Of a DNA stretch of 64,000 bases, positions 42,161 through 50,062 are shown in pieces. A model generated the notes under the pieces. It made no database searches. It was given only the letters and a program-made list of their open reading frames with translations, and was not told the DNA's origin. The DNA comes from Fimenecus sp052298855 (GTDB lineage Bacteria; Bacillota; Clostridia; Oscillospirales; Acutalibacteraceae), in assembly GCA_052298855.1 (NCBI GenBank), contig DAVZXP010000007.1, positions 1-64,000 of the forward strand, in the 5' to 3' direction. The translations under genes were made by a program, and so were the position numbers. Numbering within the stretch: the first letter of the stretch is position 1; each line of letters opens with the position of its first letter.

Positions 42161-42736
42161 TTGTCTGATTGTATTAACAGTTTTTCCGAGGAAAAAATTG
42201 CGGGGCTTCTCACTCTTGCACAGCAGGGCGATAAGGACGCTGTTTCAAAGCTTGTTGATATGGCTTTGCCCATTGTCGAGGCGCAGGCAAGAAGCTTCTC
42301 GGGCAACGGCTTTGAATTCGCTGACCTTTCTCAAGAGGGAATGATAGGCGTTCTTTGTGCTATCGGAACATATAATAAGGACGCAGGCGCAAGCTTCAAA
42401 ACCTATCTCAATATCTGTGTTAAAAACAGGCTTCTTTCCGTAATTCGTAAGCGTTCGGAGAAAAGCGTCTTTTTCGATAAAGCAATTTCTCTTTCAACCG
42501 ATGACTCGGAGATGGCGACCTCACAGTCGCTTGAGGAACAGCTTATCGGCGAGGACGGATATAAAAGAATTTTTGAGTTTATTGATTCCGAACTTTCAAA
42601 GAAAGAACGTGAAACGTTGCTTCTGTTTATAAGCGGTCTTTCATATGAGAAAATAGCCGATAAGACAGGCGCAACCGTTAAGGCTGTTGACGGAACACTT
42701 CAAAGAGCAAGGAAGAAACTTAAATTATTCAAATAA
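42161..42736 (+). CDS. RNA polymerase sigma-70 family factor, SigH-like
   Basis: The 191-residue protein has region 2 with FEFADLSQEGMIGVLCAI and ASFKTYLNICVKNRLLSVIRKR, and region 4 with LSKKERETLLLFISGLSYEKIA and AVDGTLQRARKKL. The organisation resembles sigma-H, the early stationary-phase and sporulation sigma, more than compact ECF factors. TTG at 42161 follows GAGGT with 7-base spacing; an earlier TTG in frame lacks a site. No anti-sigma gene is adjacent. The identity as true SigH is uncertain. Confidence 0.75.
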   Translation: MSDCINSFSEEKIAGLLTLAQQGDKDAVSKLVDMALPIVEAQARSFSGNGFEFADLSQEGMIGVLCAIGTYNKDAGASFKTYLNICVKNRLLSVIRKRSEKSVFFDKAISLSTDDSEMATSQSLEEQLIGEDGYKRIFEFIDSELSKKERETLLLFISGLSYEKIADKTGATVKAVDGTLQRARKKLKLFK

Positions 42737-42828
42737 TAAGCCCTTCTCGAAGGAGAGCATTTTGATTTATGTAACGGTGCAAGTCCGTTGGGGGTAAAAA
42801 TATTTTTTATTTTAGCGAGGTTACTAAA

Positions 42829-43110
42829 ATGTACGAAGACAAGACCCTTATTTGCAAAGATTGCGGCAATGAGTTCGTATTCACAGCAGGCGAGCAGGAG
42901 TTTTACGCTGAGAAAGGCTTTGTAAACGAGCCTCAGAGATGTAAGGCTTGCCGTGACGCAAGAAAAAATGCGGTAAAAGGTGAGAGACAGATGTTCACAG
43001 CAACTTGTGCAAGCTGTGGCGGAGAGGCTAAAGTTCCTTTCCAGCCCAGAGACGACAGACCTGTTTATTGCAGCGAATGCTTTGCGAAGATGAAGGAAGA
43101 AAACGCATAA
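42829..43110 (+). CDS. Zinc-ribbon protein with two four-cysteine clusters
   Basis: The 93-residue protein has four CxxC pairs: CKDCGNEF and CKACRD form the first cluster, CASCGGEA and CSECF the second. It matches the pattern of small zinc-ribbon proteins (probable zinc-binding domain, zf-trcl) common in Clostridia. Its function is not established; nucleic-acid binding is likely. It starts after GCGAGGT. The 92-bp gap after the sigma gene contains a small hairpin aacgg/ccgtt near 42777-42793. Confidence 0.85.
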   Translation: MYEDKTLICKDCGNEFVFTAGEQEFYAEKGFVNEPQRCKACRDARKNAVKGERQMFTATCASCGGEAKVPFQPRDDRPVYCSECFAKMKEENA

Positions 43111-43186
43111 GCATACAACATAAGGCTGAGTGTTAATAAGGCAGTTTTGCTTCAAAATTACATTTTTAGCACAATAAATGCGTTTG

Positions 43187-43227
43187 AGTTCCCCGAGTAT
43201 GCGAAAGCATATTTCGGGGGACTTTTT
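43187..43227 (+). terminator. Terminator of the sigma/zinc-ribbon unit
   Basis: A 16-bp stem with G-U pairs closes a GAAA tetraloop (43187-43202 with 43207-43222) and is followed by TTTTTT. From 43228 to 43416 I see only AT-rich sequence with a weak promoter (TTGAAA about 43355, TAAGAT about 43379). Confidence 0.92.
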
Positions 43228-43416
43228 TGTGTAATTTTAAAGATGTTTTATATGGACTTTTATTCTTTTGCCTTTTTAACTAAAATGTTAATAGTCCTTT
43301 AATACAGGTTGCCTATTTTTTTTGGATAAAAGGTAAATAACTCTTTATTTTTTGTTGAAATTTTGTATTATTATTGTGTAAGATTATGGATAAAAACATT
43401 GCTTAGAGGTGGAAAA

Positions 43417-43661
43417 ATGAAAGTGTCAAAACGTATGCTTGCCGCTGTCCTTTGCCTGTTGATAACTCGACAGGCGGTGCAAATCAGGGCGGAAGCATAA
43501 GCGATACCAACGGCACACAGAACAATGCAAACAAGGTTGAAAAGGCCAATATTGCAAAGACAGGCTTTAAGACCTATTCGCTTGTCGGTGCGGCTGCGGT
43601 AGCTGTCACAGCGGCGATAGCCATTCCCGTTTGCATTAAAAAACGTAAAAGAGAAGATTGA
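43417..43661 (+). pseudogene. Broken surface-protein gene: signal peptide and C-terminal anchor in different frames
   Basis: After AGAGGTGG an ATG opens a signal-peptide-like start (MKVSKRMLAAVLCLL) that runs into a stop after 27 codons. From about 43452 the next frame reads VDNSTGGANQGGSISDTNG, then NIAKTGFKTYSLVG, one hydrophobic segment and a KKRKRED tail. That is the usual end of a wall- or membrane-anchored surface protein. The two parts look like the ends of one gene joined by a large internal deletion that also shifted the frame. A sequencing error would restore only a very short protein. Confidence 0.7.
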
Positions 43662-43684
43662 AATTAAAAATCAATAAGTGATTT

Positions 43685-43720
43685 AATCCCGTTCATACTG
43701 ACGTGTGGACGGGATTTTTA
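43685..43720 (+). terminator. Terminator after the broken surface-protein gene
   Basis: A 14-bp stem with G-U pairs, aatcccgttcatac / gtgtggacgggatt, has a TGAC loop and is followed by TTTTA. Confidence 0.9.
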
Positions 43721-43786
43721 TATTTCAAAATATGTTTTTTATTTACATTGAACGCAAAATGCGGTAAAATATTTTACGGTGATTTA

Positions 43787-44497
43787 ATGAAACAGCTTTT
43801 GAGCCTTACGAGGGCGGCGGTTGACAAATACAATATGATCGACGAGGGAGACAGAATTGCCGTCGGTGTTTCAGGAGGTAAGGATTCGCTTGCTCTTTTG
43901 TACGCTCTTGCAAGACTTAAAGAGTTTTATCCGAAAAAATTTGAGGTCGTGGCGATAACGCTTGATTATCGTTTTAACCTTGAGGACGGAGATTTCAGCT
44001 CTGTTCAGACGCTTTGCGACAAATTGGGCGTTGAGTATATAGTCAAGAAAACAGACCTTTATAAAGTAATTTTTGTCGATAGGAAAGAGAAAAACCCCTG
44101 TTCGCTTTGTGCTAAAATGCGCAGGGGAATACTGCACGATACAGCCAAAGAGGCAGGGTGCAATAAAATAGCGCTCGGGCATCATTTGGACGATGCGGCA
44201 CAGACTGTTATAATGAATCTTTTTAACGGCGGAATAATAGGCTGTTTTTCACCTGTTTCATATTTATCGAATAAGGATTTGTATTTGATACGCCCTATGG
44301 TTTTCTGTTACGAAAAAGATGTTGAACGAGCATCAAAACGACTTGAACTGCCGATAGTAAAAAGCAAATGTCCTGCCGATAAGGTTACGCAGAGGCAGAC
44401 AGTCAATGAGCTTTTGCTTTCGCTTGAAAAGGACTATCCGCAGCTTCGGAAAAAAATTGTCGGAGCATTGCAAAGGGGAGAGATTGACGGTTGGTAA
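43787..44497 (+). CDS. TtcA-family PP-loop tRNA thiolase-like protein
   Basis: The 236-residue protein has the ATP pyrophosphatase loop AVGVSGGKDSLALL and a CSLCAKMRRGIL motif with the paired cysteines of TtcA. GHHLDDAAQTVIMNLF and a third cysteine in KSKCPAD complete the pattern. TtcA binds an iron-sulphur cluster and makes 2-thiocytidine in tRNA; clostridial relatives may act on another tRNA position. The start at 43787 follows ACGGTGA; the longer frame upstream overlaps the preceding terminator. Confidence 0.88.
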   Translation: MKQLLSLTRAAVDKYNMIDEGDRIAVGVSGGKDSLALLYALARLKEFYPKKFEVVAITLDYRFNLEDGDFSSVQTLCDKLGVEYIVKKTDLYKVIFVDRKEKNPCSLCAKMRRGILHDTAKEAGCNKIALGHHLDDAAQTVIMNLFNGGIIGCFSPVSYLSNKDLYLIRPMVFCYEKDVERASKRLELPIVKSKCPADKVTQRQTVNELLLSLEKDYPQLRKKIVGALQRGEIDGW

Positions 44498-44504
44498 TCA
44501 ACTG

Positions 44505-44533
44505 TTGAAATCTCTTTATGAATGATATATAAT
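44505..44533 (+). promoter_or_regulatory. Promoter of thrH-metY
   Basis: TTGAAA (44505-44510) and TATAAT (44528-44533) are 17 bp apart. Confidence 0.78.
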
Positions 44534-44571
44534 TTATTTGCAAGTCATAACTTTAAGAATGGAGTAAAATT

Positions 44572-45180
44572 ATGAGTGATATGAACATTGTATGCCTTGA
44601 TATGGAAGGCGTATTGGTACCGGAAATTTGGATTGCTTTCGCAGAGGAAAGCGGTATTCCCGAGCTTAAAAAGACGACGAGAGATGAGCCCGATTACGAC
44701 AAGCTTATGAGATACCGTCTTGATATTCTCAAACAGCACGGTTTGGGACTTAAAGAGGTTCAGGAAACGATTTCTAAAATCGAGCCTATGGACGGTGCAA
44801 AGGAATTTCTTGACGAGCTTCGCAGTCTTACACAGGTTATCATTTTAAGTGATACTTTCACTCAGTTTGCAGGTCCTTTGATGAAAAAACTCGGTATGCC
44901 GACAATTTTCTGCAACACTCTTGAGGTTGCGGATAACGGTGAGATTACCGGCTTCAGAATGAGAGTTGAAAACTCCAAGCTTACAACCGTTAAGGCGCTT
45001 CAGTCAATCGGCTTCGAGACGATTGCAAGCGGAGACAGCTATAACGATTTGGGAATGATTAAGGCGAGCAAGGCAGGCTTCCTCTTCAAGAGCACGGATA
45101 AAATCAAAGCCGATTATCCCGAGCTCCCCGCTTATGAAACTTATGATGAACTTTTAACGGCTATCAAGGCTAATTTATAA
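44572..45180 (+). CDS. thrH: ThrH-type phosphoserine phosphatase / homoserine phosphotransferase
   Basis: The 202-residue HAD enzyme has LDMEGVLVPEIW as motif I, with the DxE form characteristic of ThrH rather than DxD, ILSDTFTQFAGPL as motif II and ASGDSYNDLGMI as motif IV. In Pseudomonas ThrH removes phosphate from phosphoserine and can pass it to homoserine. It lies 17 bp before an O-acetylhomoserine sulfhydrylase gene, which points to a shared role in homoserine or methionine metabolism. Confidence 0.9.
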   Translation: MSDMNIVCLDMEGVLVPEIWIAFAEESGIPELKKTTRDEPDYDKLMRYRLDILKQHGLGLKEVQETISKIEPMDGAKEFLDELRSLTQVIILSDTFTQFAGPLMKKLGMPTIFCNTLEVADNGEITGFRMRVENSKLTTVKALQSIGFETIASGDSYNDLGMIKASKAGFLFKSTDKIKADYPELPAYETYDELLTAIKANL

Positions 45181-45197
45181 TAAGAGAGGTAGATAAA

Positions 45198-46481
45198 ATG
45201 GGATACACACCCGATTGTTCAATCGAAACAAAATGCGTTCAGGCAGGCTGGCAGCCCAAAAGTGGCGAGCCGAGAGTTCTGCCGATTTACGAAAGCACAA
45301 CATTTAAATATGATACTTCGGCTGATATGGCGAAACTTTTTGATTTACAGCCCGGTTATATGTATACAAGACTCGGAAACCCTACAAATGATGCGGTGGC
45401 TTCAAAAATCACAGAGCTTGAGGGCGGTGTTGCGGCTGTATTGACTTCTTCGGGTCAGGCGGCAAACTTCTTTGCACTTATAAATATTTTAGGCGCAGGC
45501 GACCATATTGTAAGCTCAGCTACAATTTACGGCGGTACATTTAATCTTCTCAATGTTACAATGAGAAAAATCGGCATAGATGTGACCTTTGTTGACCCGA
45601 CCTTGCCCGAGGAGGAGCTTCAAAAGGCATTTAAGCCCAACACAAAGGCTGTTTTCGGCGAAACTGTCGCAAACCCGTCGCTTGATGTTCTTGATATTGA
45701 AAAATTTGCCCATGTAGCACATAAAAACGGTGTTCCGCTTGTTATTGATAACACTTTCCCGACACCGATAAACTGCCGTCCTTTTGAGTGGGGTGCGGAT
45801 ATTGTCACTCATTCAACCACAAAGTATATGGAGGGACACGCTTCGACTATCGGCGGCTGTGTTGTTGACAGCGGTAATTTTGACTGGTATCAGAATGACA
45901 AATATCCTTGTATGACAGAGCCTGACGAGAGTTATCACGGCGCTACCTATGCAAAGGATTTCGGTAAGGCAGGCTATATCACAAAGATTGTAGCTCAGCT
46001 TTTGAGAGATTATGGCTCGACACCGTCGCCGTTCAATTCTTTCTTGCTCAACATAGGTCTTGAAAGCCTTGCAGTCCGTGTTGAAAGACATTGTGAAAAC
46101 GCTCAAAAGGTTGCCGAATACCTTGAAAACAACGATAAAATCGCTTGGGTCAATTATCCGGGACTTAAATCAAGCAAGGATTATGACCTTGCACAGAAAT
46201 ATATGCCAAACGGCACTTGCGGTGTAATTTCATTCGGCGTTAAGGGCGGAAGAGAAAAAGCAGAGGAGTTTATGAACAACCTCCGTCTTGCGGCGATCGT
46301 TACTCACGTTGCAGACGCACGCACCTGTGTTTTGCATCCTGCTTCTTCAACTCACCGTCAGCTCTCCGATAAAGAGCTTATCGAGTGCGGCGTAACACCC
46401 GATCTTGTAAGATTTTCTGTCGGAATTGAAAATGTCAAGGATATTATCGCCGATATTGAGCAGGCTTTGGCAAAAATCTGA
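45198..46481 (+). CDS. metY: O-acetylhomoserine sulfhydrylase (aminocarboxypropyltransferase)
   Basis: The 427-residue PLP enzyme of the Cys/Met family makes homocysteine from O-acetylhomoserine and sulphide. Signatures are YTRLGNPTNDAVASKITELEGG, SSGQAAN, the phosphate-binding ATIYGGTFNL, VIDNTFPTP and the PLP lysine in HSTTKYMEGH. The length (about 430) fits MetY rather than the shorter MetB. It starts after AGAGAGGT, directly after thrH, and ends at a terminator. Use of another activated homoserine cannot be excluded. Confidence 0.93.
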   Translation: MGYTPDCSIETKCVQAGWQPKSGEPRVLPIYESTTFKYDTSADMAKLFDLQPGYMYTRLGNPTNDAVASKITELEGGVAAVLTSSGQAANFFALINILGAGDHIVSSATIYGGTFNLLNVTMRKIGIDVTFVDPTLPEEELQKAFKPNTKAVFGETVANPSLDVLDIEKFAHVAHKNGVPLVIDNTFPTPINCRPFEWGADIVTHSTTKYMEGHASTIGGCVVDSGNFDWYQNDKYPCMTEPDESYHGATYAKDFGKAGYITKIVAQLLRDYGSTPSPFNSFLLNIGLESLAVRVERHCENAQKVAEYLENNDKIAWVNYPGLKSSKDYDLAQKYMPNGTCGVISFGVKGGREKAEEFMNNLRLAAIVTHVADARTCVLHPASSTHRQLSDKELIECGVTPDLVRFSVGIENVKDIIADIEQALAKI

Positions 46482-46502
46482 TTTATAAAGATATGTATTT
46501 AC

Positions 46503-46542
46503 GGCAAGAGTGGTTTTTCATATCGCTCTTGCCTGTTTTTTT
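46503..46542 (+). terminator. Terminator of thrH-metY
   Basis: A 10-bp stem ggcaagagtg / cgctcttgcc is followed by TGTTTTTTT. Confidence 0.9.
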
Positions 46543-46626
46543 ACAAAAATTAACAATATTTTAACCAATTATGTGGTATAATAGTGTATAATTTGAATGA
46601 TATATTAACCCGAAAGGAGAAATGAC

Positions 46627-47985
46627 ATGGATTTGACAAAACAGGATATTGAAAACTACAATAAAATTCATGCCCAGATGTGCCGAGACAACGGATATAT
46701 CGACGTTGGTCTTTATGATGAATACGGCGTGAAAAGAGGACTTCGGGACAAAAACGGTAAAGGCGTACTTGCAGGTCTTACCACAATTTCCGAGATAATT
46801 GCATTTAAAGAGGTTGACGGCGAGAGAATACCTTGCGCAGGCAAGCTTTCTTACAGAGGAATAAATGTAATTGACCTTATCAGCGGCAGAGGAGATAATC
46901 GCTTCGGATTTGAAGAGGCTACATATCTTCTTCTTTTCGGAAAGCTTCCGACAAAGGCTGAACTTGATGAATTTACGCAGGTGCTTGCGTGTATGCGCTC
47001 ACTTCCGACTAATTTCACAAGAGATATAATTATGAAGGCTCCCACTAAGGATATAATGAACAGCCTTACAAGGAGTGTGTTGGCTCTTGCGGCGTATGAT
47101 GAAAATGCTTCTGATATAAGCGTTGAAAATGTATTAAATCAGTGCTTGCGTCTTATCAGCTGTTTCCCTGCAATTTCGGTTTACGCATATCACGCATATA
47201 ATCATATCGAGTGCAATGACAGCCTTTATATTCACCGCCCCGACCCCGATATGTCTATATCGGAAAACATACTTCGTATGCTTCGTCCCAACAAGGAGTT
47301 TACGGAGCTTGAGGCAAGAGTTCTTGACACGGCTTTGATTTTGCATATGGAGCACGGCGGCGGTAATAACTCGTCGTTTACAACCCACGTTGTAACCTCG
47401 TCAGGCTCTGACACATATTCGACTATGGCGGCGGCTCTTTCTTCTCTTAAAGGACCGAAGCACGGCGGAGCTAACATAAAGGTTGTTCAGATGATGAACG
47501 ACTTGAAGGAAAATGTTACCGATACAAAGGATGAGGAGCAGGTCAAGCATTACCTTGAAAAGCTTGTCGATAAGCAGGCGTTTGACAATAAGGGACTCAT
47601 CTACGGTATGGGACACGCTATTTATTCCGTTTCCGACCCGAGAGCGCAGGTGTTTAAGGAGTTTGTAAAGGCTCTTGCTGTTGAAAAGGGCAGAGAGGAC
47701 GATTACGCACTTTATAACGCAGTTGAGAAAATCGGCAAGGATGTTATCGGCGCAAAGCGTAAGATATACAAGGGTGTCAGCGTAAACGTCGACTTTTACA
47801 GCGGCTTTGTTTACAGTATGCTCGGTATTCCGGTTGAATTGTTCACGCCTATTTTTGCAATTGCAAGAATTGTAGGCTGGTCGGCTCACAGGATTGAGGA
47901 GCTTATCAATACCGATAAGATTATCCGCCCGGCATATAAGAGCGTCGGCGAATCACAGATATATCTTCCGTTGGACGAAAGATAA
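46627..47985 (+). CDS. gltA: Citrate synthase
   Basis: The 452-residue enzyme condenses oxaloacetate with acetyl-CoA. The catalytic residues are visible in LHMEHGGGNNSSF, GMGHAIYSVSDPRA and VNVDFYSGFVYSMLG. SLKGPKHGGAN and the C-terminal IARIVGWSAHRIEE complete the pattern. The form with a long N-terminal extension is common in gut Clostridia, where the enzyme usually serves glutamate synthesis. An extended -10 (TGGTATAAT, 46574-46582) lies upstream, and the start follows GAAAGGAG. Confidence 0.95.
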   Translation: MDLTKQDIENYNKIHAQMCRDNGYIDVGLYDEYGVKRGLRDKNGKGVLAGLTTISEIIAFKEVDGERIPCAGKLSYRGINVIDLISGRGDNRFGFEEATYLLLFGKLPTKAELDEFTQVLACMRSLPTNFTRDIIMKAPTKDIMNSLTRSVLALAAYDENASDISVENVLNQCLRLISCFPAISVYAYHAYNHIECNDSLYIHRPDPDMSISENILRMLRPNKEFTELEARVLDTALILHMEHGGGNNSSFTTHVVTSSGSDTYSTMAAALSSLKGPKHGGANIKVVQMMNDLKENVTDTKDEEQVKHYLEKLVDKQAFDNKGLIYGMGHAIYSVSDPRAQVFKEFVKALAVEKGREDDYALYNAVEKIGKDVIGAKRKIYKGVSVNVDFYSGFVYSMLGIPVELFTPIFAIARIVGWSAHRIEELINTDKIIRPAYKSVGESQIYLPLDER

Positions 47986-47998
47986 TTGAAGATTTTAC

Positions 47999-48039
47999 AA
48001 TCGCAGTTTTGGGCAGATGCTTGGAACTGCGATTTTTTT
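47999..48039 (+). terminator. Terminator of gltA
   Basis: A 10-bp perfect stem aatcgcagtt / aactgcgatt with a 16-base loop is followed by a T run. Confidence 0.88.
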
Positions 48040-48145
48040 GCGAATTTTTCAAAAATAATAAACGAGCAAACACTATAAAATAATAAGAAAAACGGCGAAA
48101 ACAAGAGATAACCCCCTTGTCCGTTAAAAAATATGAAAAAATGTC

Positions 48146-48174
48146 TTGACGAAATCGCTTTTAGGTGGTATCAT
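48146..48174 (+). promoter_or_regulatory. Promoter of rplM-rpsI
   Basis: TTGACG (48146-48151) and TATCAT (48169-48174) are 17 bp apart. Confidence 0.82.
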
Positions 48175-48215
48175 ATCCGAGCAATAAAGAAAAATAATAT
48201 TCGGAGGAAAAAGTT

Positions 48216-48644
48216 ATGTCAACTTATATGCCTAAAGCAGGCGACATCACTCGTAGCTGGTATGTACTTGACGCTGAAGGTAAAACACTCGGTAGCATCG
48301 CTGCTGAAGCTGCTCATCTTCTTCGTGGTAAGCACAAGCCCACATTTGCACCTCACGCAGACTGCGGTGATTTCGTAATCGTTGTAAATGTTGAAAAAAT
48401 GGTTCTTACAGGCAACAAGCTTGAGAAGAAAATGTATTACCACCACACAGGTTATATCGGTAATATGAAAAAGGTTCAGTACAAGACTCTTATGGCTGAG
48501 AAGCCCGAGTTCGTACTTAAAAAGGCAGTTAAGGGAATGCTTCCCGCTAACACAATCGGAGCAAAATCTCTTACAAGACTTCACATCTATCAGGGCGCTG
48601 AGCATCCTCATGCAGCACAGCAGCCGACTGTAAGAGAATTTTAA
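48216..48644 (+). CDS. rplM: 50S ribosomal protein L13
   Basis: The 142-residue protein has the L13 pattern: WYVLDAEGKTLGSIAAEAAHLLRGKHKPTFAPHAD, GDFVIVVN, KMYYHHTGYIG and KGMLPANTIGAKSLTRLHIYQGAEHPHAAQQP. It initiates assembly of the large subunit. It starts after CGGAGG and is followed 19 bp later by rpsI, the standard pair. Confidence 0.99.
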   Translation: MSTYMPKAGDITRSWYVLDAEGKTLGSIAAEAAHLLRGKHKPTFAPHADCGDFVIVVNVEKMVLTGNKLEKKMYYHHTGYIGNMKKVQYKTLMAEKPEFVLKKAVKGMLPANTIGAKSLTRLHIYQGAEHPHAAQQPTVREF

Positions 48645-48663
48645 GAAAGGGAGGCAAAAATAA

Positions 48664-49062
48664 ATGTACGATTCAACACCTTATTTTTACGGTACAGGCA
48701 GAAGAAAGAAATCAGTAGCACGTGTTCGTGTATATGCAGGTACAGGTAAAATCACAATCAACAACAGAGATATCGATGATTATTTCGGTCTTGAAACATT
48801 GAAGCTCGTTGTTCGTCAGCCTCTCGCACTTACAGGCTTGACAGAGAAGTTCGACATCGTTTGCACAGTAGCAGGCGGCGGCGTAACAGGACAGGCAGGC
48901 GCAATCCGCCACGGTCTTTCAAGAGCTCTTCTTCAGTACGACGAAAATCTTCGTTCCGCACTCAAGAAGGCAGGCTTCCTCACTCGTGACCCGAGAATGA
49001 AGGAAAGAAAGAAATACGGACTCAAGGGCGCTCGTCGTGCACCTCAGTTCTCAAAGAGATAA
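48664..49062 (+). CDS. rpsI: 30S ribosomal protein S9
   Basis: The 132-residue protein has YGTGRRKKSVARVRVYAG near the start, GGGVTGQAGAIRHGLSRALL in the middle and the C-terminal tail RRAPQFSKR, whose last basic residues contact P-site tRNA. Its 3' end and flank (49033-49070) are repeated at 49200-49237. Confidence 0.99.
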   Translation: MYDSTPYFYGTGRRKKSVARVRVYAGTGKITINNRDIDDYFGLETLKLVVRQPLALTGLTEKFDIVCTVAGGGVTGQAGAIRHGLSRALLQYDENLRSALKKAGFLTRDPRMKERKKYGLKGARRAPQFSKR

Positions 49063-49076
49063 AAGATTATCTATAC

Positions 49077-49104
49077 AAGGCATTCCTTACGGAGTGCCTT
49101 TTTC
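49077..49104 (+). terminator. First terminator after rpsI
   Basis: A 10-bp stem aaggcattcc / ggagtgcctt with a TTAC loop is followed by TTTTCC. Confidence 0.88.
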
Positions 49105-49199
49105 CTTTTTGGAACGACGAGTGCTATATCATCGTGAGCGGTATGCGAAGCAGAGCGAACGGATAATAAAATTTCGGACCGTTGCGAAGCAACAAGGTC

Positions 49200-49237
49200 C
49201 GTCGTGCTCCTCAGTTCTCAAATAGATAAAAGATTAT
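49200..49237 (+). repeat. Duplicate of the rpsI 3' end
   Basis: This 38-base segment repeats 49033-49070 with two differences and still encodes RRAPQFSNR followed by TAA in the same frame as the S9 tail. It lies 167 bp downstream of the original. Between the copies is a segment with the hairpin ggaccgttgc...gcaacaaggtcc (about 49176-49200). Confidence 0.88.
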
Positions 49238-49247
49238 TTCGGATTAT

Positions 49248-49280
49248 ATACGCTCTCAAGAAATTGGGAGCGTATTTTTT
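49248..49280 (+). terminator. Second terminator behind the duplicated rpsI tail
   Basis: A stem atacgctctc / gggagcgtat is followed by TTTTTT. It is probably the original rpsI terminator, displaced by the inserted segment. Confidence 0.85.
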
Positions 49281-49394
49281 GTGTATTTTTCACGGCAGGA
49301 CGGTGGCTTGCTGCCGCTGAGGAAATCAGCGTATTTATAATAGCTTTCAGTATATAATAAAGTATATAATAAATTGAAAATTTAGCACAAACGC

Positions 49395-49528
49395 AGGCTC
49401 CCTCTGACGAGGGAGCTGTCGTTTTTCGAAGAAAAATGACTGAGGGAGAGATAACGAAAATTTGCTGTTTATTGCTTTCTCTCCCTCAGTTTCGCTTCGC
49501 TCAACAGCTCCCTCGTCAGAGGGAGCCT
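49395..49528. mobile_element. Intact MITE-like element with 25-base terminal inverted repeats
   Basis: The outer arms at 49395-49419 and 49504-49528 are perfect 25-base inverted repeats. Inner arms at 49439-49451 and 49478-49490 pair over 13 bases. The 134-base element has no coding capacity. A related half copy lies at 14058-14118. No transposase is encoded in the window, so mobilisation in trans is assumed. Confidence 0.75.
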
Positions 49529-49558
49529 ATGTTTTATAAAAACTGAAAATATATGCGA

Positions 49559-49634
49559 CCGTAGGGGCGACCTGCGGTCGCCTGCTAATTCATAGCAAAT
49601 TAAAAACGGGCGAACACAGTTCGCCCCTACGATA
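49559..49634. repeat. 76-base repeat with 11-base terminal inverted repeats, copy 2
   Basis: Same unit as 13523-13598 with one difference. It directly abuts the 151-base unit here, whereas the two are separated by 77 bases at the first site. Confidence 0.85.
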
Positions 49635-49785
49635 CGTCGTCGTTTGCACCGTATCGTTCGCAACAGCCTTTGGCTGTCTCTCACTCGCTATGCAACTCCT
49701 CCTTTTCCGCAAAAATCACGCTCGGCTCGCCTGTTCGGTTGTAAACGCCCTCTCGACGGCTCACTGTCGCTACCAACTTTTGCGG
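49635..49785. repeat. 151-base repeat, copy 2
   Basis: Matches 13676-13826 over the full length with about three substitutions by eye. Confidence 0.88.
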
Positions 49786-50002
49786 ATTTATATATTGCTT
49801 TCAGCCGTGAATTATCATTTATCAGCGACAATCTAACGGCGGCAGCAAGCCACCGCCCTACCACGTCGTCGTTTGCAGCGTATAGCTACCAACTTTTGCG
49901 GTTTGTTCGGACAGGGGCAAGCCCTGTCCCTACGGGTGTGCGAATATTTTAATATCATACCATAGTAAAAACAAATGGTACTACAAGTAACAAACATTTC
50001 CC

Positions 50003-50031
50003 TTGAAAACTACACAGCTTTATGTTATTAT
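50003..50031 (+). promoter_or_regulatory. Promoter of the ylmH-like gene
   Basis: TTGAAA (50003-50008) and TATTAT (50026-50031) are 17 bp apart. The transcript would begin near 50038, which argues against the in-frame TTG at 50003 as a start codon. Confidence 0.65.
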
Positions 50032-50062
50032 TCATTTGAAATTTGAAATGAACAGTGATATT

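Larger units (their letters stand above)
49281..49960. repeat. Second composite patch of palindromic repeats
   Basis: This gene-free stretch of about 680 bases contains an intact MITE-like element (49395-49528), a 76-base unit (49559-49634), a 151-base unit (49635-49785), an internally shortened copy of that unit (49864-49901) and ggacaggggcaagccctgtcc (about 49910-49930). Open frames across it on both strands run through the repeats and lack ribosome sites. Confidence 0.87.

Noticed and set aside
49281..49960. tRNA or other structured RNA genes in the repeat patch
   Set aside because: The palindromes do not form a cloverleaf and lack the conserved T-loop sequence GTTCRANNC.
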